Positions 8,972 through 17,400 of a stretch of 64,000 bases of DNA are shown piece by piece (position 1 is the stretch's first letter; each line of letters starts with the position of its first letter). The notes beneath the pieces were generated by a model, which saw only the letters and a program-made list of their open reading frames with translations, had not been told where the DNA came from and made no database searches. Origin of the DNA: Rhodococcus qingshengii. Its GTDB lineage: Bacteria > Actinomycetota > Actinomycetes > Mycobacteriales > Mycobacteriaceae. The position numbers were made by a program, and so were the translations under genes. The stretch is taken from positions 186,001-250,000 of the forward strand of contig NZ_JAJNCL010000005.1 in NCBI RefSeq assembly GCF_021025955.1, read 5' to 3'.

Positions 8972-10051
8972 ATGATGAAACCTCTCGCTCCTTTCCCGGA
9001 CGTGAATCACCCAGCGGCACTGGATGCTTACGGCCTTGCGCCGGTCATCGACGGTCACAACGATCTGGCATGGACGGCTCGCGAGACTGCCGCCTACTCG
9101 GTGGAGAATCTCGAGAAGGACTCCATCTTCCAAACCGACATCGACAAACTCGGTCGCGGTGGCGTCGGTGCACAGTTCTGGTCGGTTTACATCCCGTGTG
9201 ACAGGACGGAGACCGAGGCTGTCCAGTACACACTCGAACAGATCGACTATGTGTACCGGATGATCGGGCGGTACCCGGATACTTTCGAATTCGCGCGTAC
9301 AGGTGACGACGTGCGTCGCATCTGGAGCGAGGGCAAGGTTGCGTCATTGTTAGGCGCAGAGGGCGGTCACAGCATCGGCAGTTCGCTCGGAGTCCTGAGA
9401 ATGATGGCGCGCCTTGGTCTTCGGTACATGACTCTGACGCACAACGACAACACCGGGTGGGCGGACTCCGCGACGGATACGCGAGTACACGGCGGGCTGA
9501 CGGACTTCGGCCGCGAGATCGTGCGCGAAATGAACCGGCTCGGCGTGCTCGTCGACCTGTCGCACGTCTCGGTGGAAACGATGAGAGATGCCATCGAGAC
9601 GTCGTCGGCACCGGTGATCTTCAGCCATTCGTCCTGCTCTCAGCTGTGCGGTCACCCCCGCAACGTTCCCGACGACGTCATGCGGCTGCTCGCGGCAAAC
9701 GGCGGGGTCATCATGATCGCCTTTGTGCCCATGTTCCTTTCTTCCGAGTACAACGAGTGGTTCAAAGGCGGGCGGGTCGGCCCACGGCCGGCGATGACGG
9801 TGGACCATCTGGCCGAACATGTCGAGCATGCCCGAGACGTCGCGGGCATCGACCACATCGGTTTGGGTAGTGACTACGATGGATTCGACGACTTTCCGGA
9901 CGGTATGCAGGACGTATCCGGTTTCGCGGTGTTGATAGACCGTCTGGCGGAACGCGGTTGGCCTGCGGAGGACTTGGCAAAGCTGATGGGCAACAACGTG
10001 TTGCGTGTGCTCGACGAAACCAGTGTGGCCTCGATGTCGAGCCTTTCCTAG
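8972..10051 (+). CDS. Membrane (renal) dipeptidase family protein, peptidase M19
   Basis: A 359-residue zinc-dependent dipeptidase of standard length. Metal-binding and family motifs are in order: VIDGHNDLAW (HxD) near residue 25, LLGAEGGHSIG, LTHNDNT, VDLSHVS, VIFSHSS and IGLGSDYDGFD near the C-terminus. M19 enzymes split dipeptides, including ones with a C-terminal D-residue, and some open beta-lactam-like bonds. ATG 8972 is chosen because GAGGA lies 7 nt upstream. Its neighbours are a penicillin-binding-fold hydrolase and an exported alpha/beta hydrolase, so the trio may process small peptides or amides; this is inference. No export signal is visible. Confidence 0.92.
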   Translation: MMKPLAPFPDVNHPAALDAYGLAPVIDGHNDLAWTARETAAYSVENLEKDSIFQTDIDKLGRGGVGAQFWSVYIPCDRTETEAVQYTLEQIDYVYRMIGRYPDTFEFARTGDDVRRIWSEGKVASLLGAEGGHSIGSSLGVLRMMARLGLRYMTLTHNDNTGWADSATDTRVHGGLTDFGREIVREMNRLGVLVDLSHVSVETMRDAIETSSAPVIFSHSSCSQLCGHPRNVPDDVMRLLAANGGVIMIAFVPMFLSSEYNEWFKGGRVGPRPAMTVDHLAEHVEHARDVAGIDHIGLGSDYDGFDDFPDGMQDVSGFAVLIDRLAERGWPAEDLAKLMGNNVLRVLDETSVASMSSLS

Positions 10052-10083
10052 CCGTATCGACGCCCGAAAAGATGAGGATGAGA

Positions 10084-11019
10084 ATGAAGAAGATTCGTAC
10101 CGTTGCACTGAAGGTTCTTGCTTCGGTGTCCGTAGTTCTGGTTGTGCTGGTATCGATAGCGCTCGTATTCAATGTCGGCTCCGCCAAGGCGAGTGTTCCG
10201 ACCGGGGAAACCGGCAACCAGTTCGTGTCCGTAGACGGAAAGAACATGAGCTACTCGATCCGCGGCAACGGCGATCAGACCATAGTGCTGCTACCGGGGT
10301 TCGGAACGTCTGCACCGATTCTCGACTTCAAATCGCTCATCAACGAGCTTGCCCCTGATTACCGCGTGGTCACGATCGAGCCCTTCGGCTACGGATACAG
10401 CGACGCCACCGACAAGGACCGCACGGCTGAGAACATCGTCGAAGAGATACACGAGGCTGTGCAGGCCTTGGGGATTGACGAATACATCCTCATGGGTCAC
10501 TCGATCACCGGTGTTTATGCCTTGGACTACACAGCGAAGTACGGCGACGAGGTCACCGCTTTCGTGGGCATCGACAGCAGCGTCCCGGGGCAGCCGAACA
10601 TGGACACCAAGTTCCCGATCGAAGCCTTCCGCGTTGCAAAGAAATTGGGCTTCTCCGACGTTCTGGCGAAACTCGGTGGCAGCGAGGAAACCGATGCATA
10701 CCTCGATGATGCCGAGAAGGCAGAGATGAGCAGACTGGTCGCGAAGAACAACTTCAGCGACACGTACCTCAACGAAATGGATCACCTCTCGAGCAACTTC
10801 GCCGCGGCGATCGGCAAGACGTTCCCGGCCGATCTTCCGATTCTGTTGTTCGCGGTACAGAATTCCAAGGTCCAGGGCTGGACAGAGCTGCACGAAGGAC
10901 AGGCAGCATCGGTCGATCATGGTGAATTGGTCTTGCTGGACGGAGATCACTACCTGCACCACACCAAGTCGAAGGAGATCGCCGAGAACGTCAACAGATT
11001 CATGGGAGAACTGAACTAG
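10084..11019 (+). CDS. Exported or membrane-anchored alpha/beta hydrolase
   Basis: A 311-residue protein with a basic N-terminus (MKKIRTVALK) and one hydrophobic segment (VLASVSVVLVVLVSIALVF), acting as signal anchor or signal peptide, so the catalytic domain is extracytoplasmic. The hydrolase fold is shown by TIVLLPGFGT (oxyanion strand), the nucleophile elbow GHSITG around residue 140, and a C-terminal HYLHH carrying the probable catalytic His. Substrate unknown. Three in-frame ATGs lie at 10072, 10078 and 10084; the last has GAGGA 5 nt upstream. It begins 32 bp after the dipeptidase gene, probably in the same transcript. Confidence 0.85.
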   Translation: MKKIRTVALKVLASVSVVLVVLVSIALVFNVGSAKASVPTGETGNQFVSVDGKNMSYSIRGNGDQTIVLLPGFGTSAPILDFKSLINELAPDYRVVTIEPFGYGYSDATDKDRTAENIVEEIHEAVQALGIDEYILMGHSITGVYALDYTAKYGDEVTAFVGIDSSVPGQPNMDTKFPIEAFRVAKKLGFSDVLAKLGGSEETDAYLDDAEKAEMSRLVAKNNFSDTYLNEMDHLSSNFAAAIGKTFPADLPILLFAVQNSKVQGWTELHEGQAASVDHGELVLLDGDHYLHHTKSKEIAENVNRFMGELN

Positions 11020-11105
11020 CTTCGGTAGACGTTAAGTTGGACGCGGGGTCATCGGATTGCGATGGCTCCGCTTCTTCCATTTTTTGACGAAAGTTCGGAG
11101 GCATT

Positions 11106-11612
11106 GTGGCGCAGACCTTGTCACGCGAGGAACTGGCGAGTGAGCTGGACACGGCGTATTCGAAACTCGACGCGTTACTCGAGAGCGCCGCCGAGGCCGA
11201 TGTTTTCGACGCCGTTGCCGTCGATGCGTGGACGGTGCACGACGTACTCGCTGTGCGTGTCTGGTGGGCAGAGGCCGTCGTAGAGTGGATAGGTGCCGGA
11301 TTGCGAGACGAGACTCCGCAGACGCCGGCGGCGGGTTACAAGTGGACGCAAACACCCGCGCTGAATCAGTCGGTGGTCGAGGCGAGTGCAGGTACCTCGG
11401 TTCGAGAGCTTCGGGATCGTTTGCGCGCGGCTGTCGCAGCGCTGCGTCGGTATGTGGATACTCTCGAAGAGGATCAACTGCTGTCGGTCGGGGTTTTCTC
11501 GTGGACCAGGACCTGGCCGGTGTCGAGGTGGATCGCCGTCAACACGATCACCCAATACGCGTCCTTGTCGAAAATGATTCGGCGAGTGTTGAAGTCGAAC
11601 AATCAGCCCTGA
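11106..11612 (+). CDS. ClbS/DfsB family (DinB-like four-helix) protein
   Basis: A 168-residue helical protein. The opening SREELASELDTAYSKLDALLES and the patterns VDAWTVHDVLAVRVWWAEAVVEW and WTRTWPVSRWIAVNTITQY match the ClbS/DfsB (DUF1706) family, which shares the DinB four-helix fold. ClbS itself is a colibactin-resistance hydrolase; most relatives are uncharacterised. GTG 11106 is supported by GGAGG 4 nt upstream. It converges on the acetyltransferase gene, overlapping its 3' end by 10 bp. Whether it has a protective or catalytic role here is unknown. Confidence 0.82.
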   Translation: MAQTLSREELASELDTAYSKLDALLESAAEADVFDAVAVDAWTVHDVLAVRVWWAEAVVEWIGAGLRDETPQTPAAGYKWTQTPALNQSVVEASAGTSVRELRDRLRAAVAALRRYVDTLEEDQLLSVGVFSWTRTWPVSRWIAVNTITQYASLSKMIRRVLKSNNQP

Positions 11613-12181
11613 AGTCGATGCATCCGCCATACGTCTGGTCCGTCGGGGAGCGAGGCCTGGCCGACGATCGTGAAACCGAACCGTTGGTACAGCGGCAGAT
11701 TTCGTTCGGTCGACGTATCGAGCCAGCAATCTTGTTCAGTTCGATCCAGCTCCGCCAAAGCATGTTTCAGGAGCGCAGAACCCAATCCGGTTCCGCGTGA
11801 GCGCGGCGTCGTACCGATCGTCGCCAACGACCATGCGTTGTCGGGGACGGGAAGCGCAGACAGTTGTTCGTCGGCTTGAAGAACGCGCTCGAATCGATCT
11901 CCGTGCAGTTCGACGATCTTCTCGACAGTCGCTTCATCAGGCTCCGGGGCGTCGGGCGGCAGGATTGCGATGACGCCGTTGCCTGAGGCATCGATGTAGG
12001 AACGCCCGAACGGTAGTGCCAGGTGTTCGAGGTAGATCCGTTGCAGAGTCGCGACGCGTTCCACGTGGGAGTCTTCGGCGACGCACCAGTTCGTCCAGGG
12101 GTAGTCGGCAAACGCCTCGCCGAGAACCTCGGCGGCACGGTCGAGGTCGTCGATGGACAGCGGTCGAACAGAATTCTGCAT
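11603..12181 (-). CDS. GNAT family N-acetyltransferase
   Basis: A 192-residue acetyl-CoA-dependent acyltransferase. The GNAT fold is shown by the N-terminal RPLSIDDLDRAAEVLGEAF, the acetyl-CoA pyrophosphate loop TTPRSRGTGLGSALL around residues 125-140, and the C-terminal YQRFGFTIVGQ. The overall layout resembles the group of GNATs found near toxin or antibiotic resistance genes in actinobacteria. The substrate is unknown. It is transcribed alone, convergent with the ClbS-like gene. Confidence 0.88.
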   Translation of the reverse strand: MQNSVRPLSIDDLDRAAEVLGEAFADYPWTNWCVAEDSHVERVATLQRIYLEHLALPFGRSYIDASGNGVIAILPPDAPEPDEATVEKIVELHGDRFERVLQADEQLSALPVPDNAWSLATIGTTPRSRGTGLGSALLKHALAELDRTEQDCWLDTSTERNLPLYQRFGFTIVGQASLPDGPDVWRMHRLQG

Positions 12182-12395
12182 AGTGCCACTTCAGCACAGT
12201 CGAGCCTGCCGTCGCCACTCGATTTCGGCGGTGTAGCAGGTGCGCGGGCCATGGTCACGTACTTGTGAGTTCATTCAAGAAAGTTGGACGCGGCTGTCGA
12301 TCCTGCGTTCACTGGTAGTGATCGGGTAATCGCCCAGCAGTCAATTCCGGGCACGTGAGATCCGGGTATGGCGATTCTCCACGAAGGGAACAGAT

Positions 12396-13190
12396 ATGAA
12401 CAGGCTCGAAGGCAAGAACGTGGTGATCACCGGCGCCGCCAGTGGAATCGGGCGTGCAGCAGCAGAACTCATGGCGGTAGAAGGCGCCAAGGTGCTGGTT
12501 GCCGACCTCGATCCGGTGCGAGCTGAGGAAGCGGCGACGGCGATACGCGAGACCGGTGGCAGTGCACTGGGTTTCGGCGTCGACGTCATGAACGAGGACT
12601 CCCTGGCTGCGATGATCGAAAGGGCGGTCGCCGAATTCGGTGGCATCAACGTCTTGTGCAATCACGTGGGCGGTAGTAATCCGCGCAAGGATCTCGACCT
12701 GCTCCGGATGGACCTGGACGAGTGGGATCGCGTGATGTCGCTCAACGTGCGTAGCACTGTGGTCGCTTCACGCCTTGCCATTCCGCACATGAACAGTGCC
12801 GGCGGAGGATCGATCGTCAACACGGCCTCGGTAGGTGGATTGATCGGCGATTCCCTGCAGTCTGCCTACGGATCAGCCAAGGCGGCGGTCATCCGGTTGA
12901 CTCAGTACATTGCAGTTCAGTACGGAGCGAACGGTGTTCGGTGCAACGCCGTAGCGCCGGGTGCGATCATGACACCCGCACTCGCGGACAATATCCCTGC
13001 TGACGTCATCGAAGGCATGAAGCAGGCCAACGCCCTGCCTTACCTCGGCGAACCCGAAGATATCGCACACGCCATGGTCTACCTGGCGTCGGACGAGTCT
13101 CGCTACATGACAGGGCAGACCCTGGTGGTCGACGGCGGACTCACCAGCAAGAGTCCACTCGCGACCGGCCGGTCGTCGATGTTGAGCTGA
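12396..13190 (+). CDS. Short-chain dehydrogenase/reductase (SDR)
   Basis: A 264-residue classical SDR. Visible are the nucleotide-binding TGAASGIGRA near residue 12, the DLD acidic turn favouring NAD, the structural NHVGG (in place of NNAGG), the active-site Ser in NTASVGG, the YGSAK (YxxxK) catalytic pair and the C-terminal TGQTLVVDGG. AAGGGAACAG before the ATG provides the ribosome site. It converges on the NTF2-like gene with one base between them. Given the KshA operon next door, a hydroxysteroid dehydrogenase role is plausible but unproven. Confidence 0.9.
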   Translation: MNRLEGKNVVITGAASGIGRAAAELMAVEGAKVLVADLDPVRAEEAATAIRETGGSALGFGVDVMNEDSLAAMIERAVAEFGGINVLCNHVGGSNPRKDLDLLRMDLDEWDRVMSLNVRSTVVASRLAIPHMNSAGGGSIVNTASVGGLIGDSLQSAYGSAKAAVIRLTQYIAVQYGANGVRCNAVAPGAIMTPALADNIPADVIEGMKQANALPYLGEPEDIAHAMVYLASDESRYMTGQTLVVDGGLTSKSPLATGRSSMLS

Positions 13191-13191
13191 G

Positions 13192-13650
13192 TCAGCTCCG
13201 CCAACCACTGGGGCCGGCGCCCAGAACCTCGATGGATCCCTGACTGGCGTGTGAATGTTTGGTGCGGTGCGTCATTCGCCACGTTCCGTCGATTCGCAAC
13301 CACGAATCGTGGTAGTCGCCGAGCGTGAAGAAGTTCAGGTGAGCTTTGCTCCCGGTGCCCACATGCATGTCACTGACGTAGGAGCGGCTGGTGGCGAGAT
13401 CGCCGACCACCTCGACCAGCACGTTGCCGATCAGATGTTGGGTCGGACCGCACTCGTCGAGGAACGAGCGGATGGAAGCCGCTACCTCGGCAGGTCCGCG
13501 CAGAGTTCCGGTTCCCAGTTCCGCCGTAGCGTCCGGCGTCATGATCCGGTGGAGTTCATCCCAGTCGCGCGCATCCATGGCTCGGGCGAACTCGAAGATG
13601 GAGCGGATGATCTCACGTTCGTCGAGAAGGGTGGTGATGTCGATGCTCAT
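13192..13650 (-). CDS. NTF2-fold SnoaL-like protein (ketosteroid-isomerase-like fold)
   Basis: A 152-residue single-domain cone-fold protein. Its opening DEREIIRSIFEFARAMDARDWDELHRIMTPDATAELG is the standard helix pattern of the SnoaL/NTF2-like group, and a strand such as SYVSDMHVG and a terminal WRMTHR follow. Relatives are isomerases, hydratases or dehydratases acting on steroids and polyketides, but many have no known activity. It is the last gene of the KshA operon, 51 bp after the SDR, which suggests a steroid-related task. The specific reaction cannot be stated. Confidence 0.8.
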   Translation of the reverse strand: MSIDITTLLDEREIIRSIFEFARAMDARDWDELHRIMTPDATAELGTGTLRGPAEVAASIRSFLDECGPTQHLIGNVLVEVVGDLATSRSYVSDMHVGTGSKAHLNFFTLGDYHDSWLRIDGTWRMTHRTKHSHASQGSIEVLGAGPSGWRS

Positions 13651-13701
13651 GCTGTGCGCCTCTCTCGGGCGTCGGGGGTTAGTAAAGGTGCACAGCAGAA
13701 G

Positions 13702-14490
13702 TCAGCGGTTCAGCAGCTTGCGCATCGCTTCGGCAGCGCCCTTGACCATCTTGTCTCGGGGGAAGCCACTGCGCTTCTTGGCACCTTCGTAGTTTCCTGC
13801 AGCAACCCAGATCGGGCCGTCGGCAAGGTGTTCGAGACCTTCACGTGCAACATCTTCGGGCTCGGCGACGTTCATGCCGGGGATGTCGAAGTTGAGGCCG
13901 GCGCGAATCATGGCCGGTGTGCGCGTGACACCGAGAATGAACTCGACGACGTGAACGCCGTACGGCTGGAGTTCGAGCCACAGGCTTTCGGCGAAGATGC
14001 GACCGAATGCTTTGGACGCCGCGTAGATACTCTGGTGCTCGGAGCCCATGAATCCGGCCAGCGAACCGAGCAGCATGATGCCGCCGCGTCCGCGATCCTT
14101 CATCAAACCGCCGAAATGGTGTGAGAGTTCGAGCTGCTTGTTGATGTTCAGCTCGATGACTCCGGCAAATCCCGTCAGATCACCGGTCACGAACTCGTGG
14201 CCGTAGCTGTTGGCGCCGGCGTTGAAGATGAGCAGGCCGACCTCGACGTCGTCGGTGACCGCCTTGATCTGATCGAGCGCGTCGGGAACCAGCAGATCCA
14301 ATGCGAGAGTGCGTACTTCGACGCCGTTTGCGCGTGCCTTGGCTGCGGTCTCCTCGAGTGGGCCCGGCTTGCGGGCGATGAGAACGAGGTTGATGCCGAT
14401 CTTGCTGAGCTCGTCGGCGAACCCCGCGCCGACACCTTCGGAACCGCCGGCGATGACTGCCCAAGGGCCGTAGTACTGAGGATCGATCAT
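13702..14490 (-). CDS. SDR family oxidoreductase
   Basis: A 262-residue SDR. The cofactor motif is AGGSEGVGAGFA, slightly off the classical TGxxxGxG, with LIARKPGPLEE after strand 2 suggesting NADP. NAGAN, LLGSLAGF (catalytic Ser) and YAASK (catalytic Tyr and Lys) follow. The C-terminal part lacks the usual VDGG and ends in a basic tail, as in the DltE/YqjQ-like subgroup. GAAGAAGG precedes the ATG. It lies third in the KshA operon and may act on a keto or hydroxyl group of a steroid intermediate; this is inference. Confidence 0.88.
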   Translation of the reverse strand: MIDPQYYGPWAVIAGGSEGVGAGFADELSKIGINLVLIARKPGPLEETAAKARANGVEVRTLALDLLVPDALDQIKAVTDDVEVGLLIFNAGANSYGHEFVTGDLTGFAGVIELNINKQLELSHHFGGLMKDRGRGGIMLLGSLAGFMGSEHQSIYAASKAFGRIFAESLWLELQPYGVHVVEFILGVTRTPAMIRAGLNFDIPGMNVAEPEDVAREGLEHLADGPIWVAAGNYEGAKKRSGFPRDKMVKGAAEAMRKLLNR

Positions 14491-14520
14491 TACTACCTTC
14501 TTCGAAAGATGTTGGCTTGA

Positions 14521-14817
14521 CTAGTGAAACGGAGCCGGTACGGGTTCGCTGTCGTCGACGATCGGCTGAGGTACCGGTTCGTCGTTGAGGATCTCGAGCT
14601 CGCCCGCTGTTGCAGCATTCACGATGGATGCGATCAAGGCGCCGCACTCCTTGCGAGGAGCACCTGGTCGTCCCTCTCGCTGCCCGAATTCACGTTCGTC
14701 GGCGATTTCGAGGCACTGGGCTCGGGCCTGGTCACTCCACTGAACGGTGGTGTGTTCCCAACTGTTCTTCTGGACCAGGACCCGCGCCTTGCACTCAGCG
14801 CACTGAAGAGGCTGCAT
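14521..14817 (-). CDS. Small cysteine-containing protein of the KshA operon, unknown function
   Basis: A 98-residue protein that I do not recognise. It starts inside the 3' end of the Rieske oxygenase gene, overlapping it by 23 bp, which indicates translational coupling. The N-terminus holds a CAECK pair (Cys6, Cys9), and further Cys occur near residues 35 and 58, so a metal-binding site is possible although no full zinc-ribbon or ferredoxin spacing is present. The C-terminal 25 residues are acidic and proline-rich. It could be an accessory or chaperone-like partner of the oxygenase. Real coding is supported by codon use and coupling. Confidence 0.7.
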   Translation of the reverse strand: MQPLQCAECKARVLVQKNSWEHTTVQWSDQARAQCLEIADEREFGQREGRPGAPRKECGALIASIVNAATAGELEILNDEPVPQPIVDDSEPVPAPFH

Positions 14818-15958
14818 CTTCGTCTGCCTTCTTTGCAGCGAGGTTGTCTTCGACTTCCTTCTGCCAGGCGGCGACGGGTCGCGCGGTATCGAGTTCGAAT
14901 TCGAAGCGCTCGGTCATCTCGGGAGCGATGTCCGCGACGTCGACGTAGAACTGTTCGTACCAGCGACGGAGCTGGTAGACCGGGCCGTCTTCTTCGCACA
15001 GGAGCGGGTTCTCGATGCGAGTCTTGTTCTTCCAGATCTCGACGTCCTGCTCGAAGCCCTTGGCGATGAACGTGCCGAAGTTCGCGGCCATCGCGTCGGC
15101 GGCTTCGCCCTGGAAGCGATCCGACTTCTTGACGATGATGCCGTACTGGAGCACGAACTTGTCCGCGCTGACCGGGTAGTGGCAGTTGATGAGCACAGAG
15201 TCGACGTTGTAGTCCTCGTACTCGTAGGTCAGGTCGTCGACCATGAAGGAAGGACCGAAGTACGTCGCAACCGAGTTGCTGCCCACCATCTTCGGGGTGC
15301 CTGCCGCGTGGGGACGCATGTCCGAGCGAGCGACGCCGCGCATGTACTGCGTTGCGGCGTGGCCTTCGAAGACGTTCTTGAAGTACGTCGGGAACGAGTA
15401 GTGGACGTAGAAGAAGTGCGCCATGTCGACGATGTTGTCGACGATTTCACGGCAGTTCGTGTCGACGGTCGTGGTGTACCAGACCCAGTCGCTCCACTCG
15501 TCGCTGAGCGCGCCTTCGATGCGGGGGATGGCTACGTCGTCGGTCGGCGGGTTGCCCTCGGGGTCGTGCCAGACAAAGAGCATGCCGTCCTGGTCGAGGG
15601 TCTGCCATGCGCGCGTCTTGGCCAGCGGGGGAACGCGGCGTGCGTACGGAATCTTCTGGCACTTGCCGTTGCCGCCCCAGCGCCAATCGTGGAACGGACA
15701 GGCAATGGCGTCGCCCTTGATGGTGCCCTGGCTCAGGTCGCCACCCATGTGACGGCAGTACGCGTCGAGGATCTTGACGTTGCCTTCGCTGTCGGCGAAG
15801 ACGACGAGCTTGGTGCCGAAGGCCTCGATGGAATGCGGCTGTCCGTCCTTGAAGGACTCCGTGAGCCCAATGCAGTGCCATCCACGTGCAAAGCGAGTAG
15901 GCGCGGTTCCAGCTTGGATCTCGCGAACTTCGTCGTTGTCGGACTGATTGATCGTCAC
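14795..15958 (-). CDS. kshA: 3-ketosteroid 9alpha-hydroxylase oxygenase component, Rieske type
   Basis: A 387-residue terminal oxygenase that hydroxylates C9 of 3-ketosteroids such as androstadienedione; together with delta1-dehydrogenation this opens ring B. The Rieske cluster ligands are Cys68, His70, Cys87 and His90 in YCRHMGGD and CPFHDWRW. The mononuclear iron ligands are His181 and His186 in VDMAHFFYVH and Asp305 in FEQDVEIW. FPTYFKNVFEGHAATQY is typical of KshA, and the length equals M. tuberculosis KshA (386). It heads a four-gene operon with a small protein, an SDR and an NTF2-like protein. Rhodococci have several KshA paralogues, so the preferred substrate is open. No KshB reductase is in the window. 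Confidence 0.94.
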   Translation of the reverse strand: MTINQSDNDEVREIQAGTAPTRFARGWHCIGLTESFKDGQPHSIEAFGTKLVVFADSEGNVKILDAYCRHMGGDLSQGTIKGDAIACPFHDWRWGGNGKCQKIPYARRVPPLAKTRAWQTLDQDGMLFVWHDPEGNPPTDDVAIPRIEGALSDEWSDWVWYTTTVDTNCREIVDNIVDMAHFFYVHYSFPTYFKNVFEGHAATQYMRGVARSDMRPHAAGTPKMVGSNSVATYFGPSFMVDDLTYEYEDYNVDSVLINCHYPVSADKFVLQYGIIVKKSDRFQGEAADAMAANFGTFIAKGFEQDVEIWKNKTRIENPLLCEEDGPVYQLRRWYEQFYVDVADIAPEMTERFEFELDTARPVAAWQKEVEDNLAAKKADEDAASSVR

Positions 15959-16195
15959 GATGAGTCCCGTCCTTTCCAGGGTCAGTGTCGACGCCCGACG
16001 CTAAGGGAGCGTGAATTGCCTCTGGGGCCTCGTCTCACTGGCCGGGACCTGCGGAGAGCGCGAGGATCCGGCGGCTCATCCCGGCCTTCGGGACTTCCGA
16101 TCACCGGACCGCGTGACCGACATATCGTGGCGAGGCAGCCGTTATGTCTATCTGCCGATCCGCTCCCTCACGGTTCGGTGCGAGGAGTGTCTCCT

Positions 16196-17362
16196 ATGGT
16201 CAACAAGGTTCTGAGCTCAGTCTGTGATCTGCTTCCGAAGATCGCGGCCCGTGCTCAGAAGGTCGACGATTCGCGCAAGATCTCCGAACGGACCATCCGG
16301 GAGCTGTCCGAAGCCGGCGTCTTCTCCATGCTGGCGCCGAAGAGATACGGAGGCGCCGAGAGCGATCCGGTCCACTTCTACGAAGTCATCAGGGCCATCT
16401 CCGCTGCCTGTGGCTCGACCGGTTGGGTCGCCTCGGTGGTGGGGGTGCACCCGTGGCATCTGGCGCTTTTCGACGACCGAGCGCAGGACGACGTGTGGGG
16501 AGAGGATCAGTCGACGCTCATCTCGTCCGCCTACGCGCCGGTCGGTCGACTTACGGCGGTGGACGGTGGCTACGAACTGTCGGGCCAGTGGGGTTTCTCT
16601 TCCGGCTGTGACCACGCAAGTTGGGCATTGCTGGGAGCGATGGTGGTCGGCGTGGACGGCCGTCCCGTCGACTTCATGACGGTGCTGGTGCCGCGCACCG
16701 ATTACGAGATCCGCGACGTCTGGGACGTCGTGGGAATGAGAGGCACCGCGAGCAACGAGATCGTGGTCAAGAACGCGTTCGTTCCCGAGCACCGCTTGAA
16801 ACGCAATTACGAAACCGCGCAACTGAGTGGGCCTGGCCAAGCGGTCAATCCTGGCCCGCTGTACAAACTTCCGTTCGGGAGCATCTTCACCTCGACGGTC
16901 GCTGCTCCGTGTGTGGGCATCGTCGCCGGTTGTTACGAGGGGTACCTGGACGTGATGCGTGAGCGCGTCCGTCTGAGCCTGGGTGGTGGACGGTTCAGTG
17001 AGGACCAGTTCGCTCAGGTTGCCGTCGCGCGCGCGTCGTCGGAGATCGATGCTGCGATTCTGCAGATGGATCGCAATATCCGGGAGATGTACGAACTTGC
17101 TGTGGCCGGTCAGGAGCTCCCACTCTCGATGAGGCTGCGTGCGCGTCGTGACCAGGTTCGCGCGACGGAACGCTCGGTGGAAGCGATCGACATGCTGTTC
17201 AAGACGGCAGGCGGCAACTCCCTCTCCCGCGGAAACCCGATCGAGCGTGCGTGGCGTGACGTTCATGCGGGCAGTGTTCACGTTGCCAACGAACCCGAGC
17301 GCGCGTTGGCGCTGTACGGCCGGGCGGCGTTCGGACTGCCGGTGGAGGACAACCTGATCTGA
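16196..17362 (+). CDS. HsaA-type flavin-dependent monooxygenase (acyl-CoA dehydrogenase fold)
   Basis: A 388-residue protein of the acyl-CoA-dehydrogenase superfamily that matches HsaA, the oxygenase hydroxylating the phenolic A ring (3-HSA) in steroid breakdown, rather than true dehydrogenases. Shared segments are ACGSTGWVASVVGVHPWHLALF, split here by residues 72-93, WGEDQSTLISSAYAP, SSGCDHASW, VVGMRGTASNEIVVK and the C-terminal RDVHAGSVHVANEPERA. The frame is open far upstream, but ATG 16196 is chosen because GAGGAG lies 8 nt before it and homology begins there. HsaA needs a flavin reductase (HsaB), which is not in the window. It diverges from the KshA operon. A paralogue with another phenolic substrate is possible. 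Confidence 0.88.
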   Translation: MVNKVLSSVCDLLPKIAARAQKVDDSRKISERTIRELSEAGVFSMLAPKRYGGAESDPVHFYEVIRAISAACGSTGWVASVVGVHPWHLALFDDRAQDDVWGEDQSTLISSAYAPVGRLTAVDGGYELSGQWGFSSGCDHASWALLGAMVVGVDGRPVDFMTVLVPRTDYEIRDVWDVVGMRGTASNEIVVKNAFVPEHRLKRNYETAQLSGPGQAVNPGPLYKLPFGSIFTSTVAAPCVGIVAGCYEGYLDVMRERVRLSLGGGRFSEDQFAQVAVARASSEIDAAILQMDRNIREMYELAVAGQELPLSMRLRARRDQVRATERSVEAIDMLFKTAGGNSLSRGNPIERAWRDVHAGSVHVANEPERALALYGRAAFGLPVEDNLI

Positions 17363-17400
17363 CGGGTTGGCGCGCCACCGGGTGGGGTATTTGCCTTTGG

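Noticed and set aside
15179..16195. Long N-terminal extension of the HsaA-type protein
   Set aside because: It runs antisense through kshA, lacks family similarity, and a strong ribosome site lies before ATG 16196.
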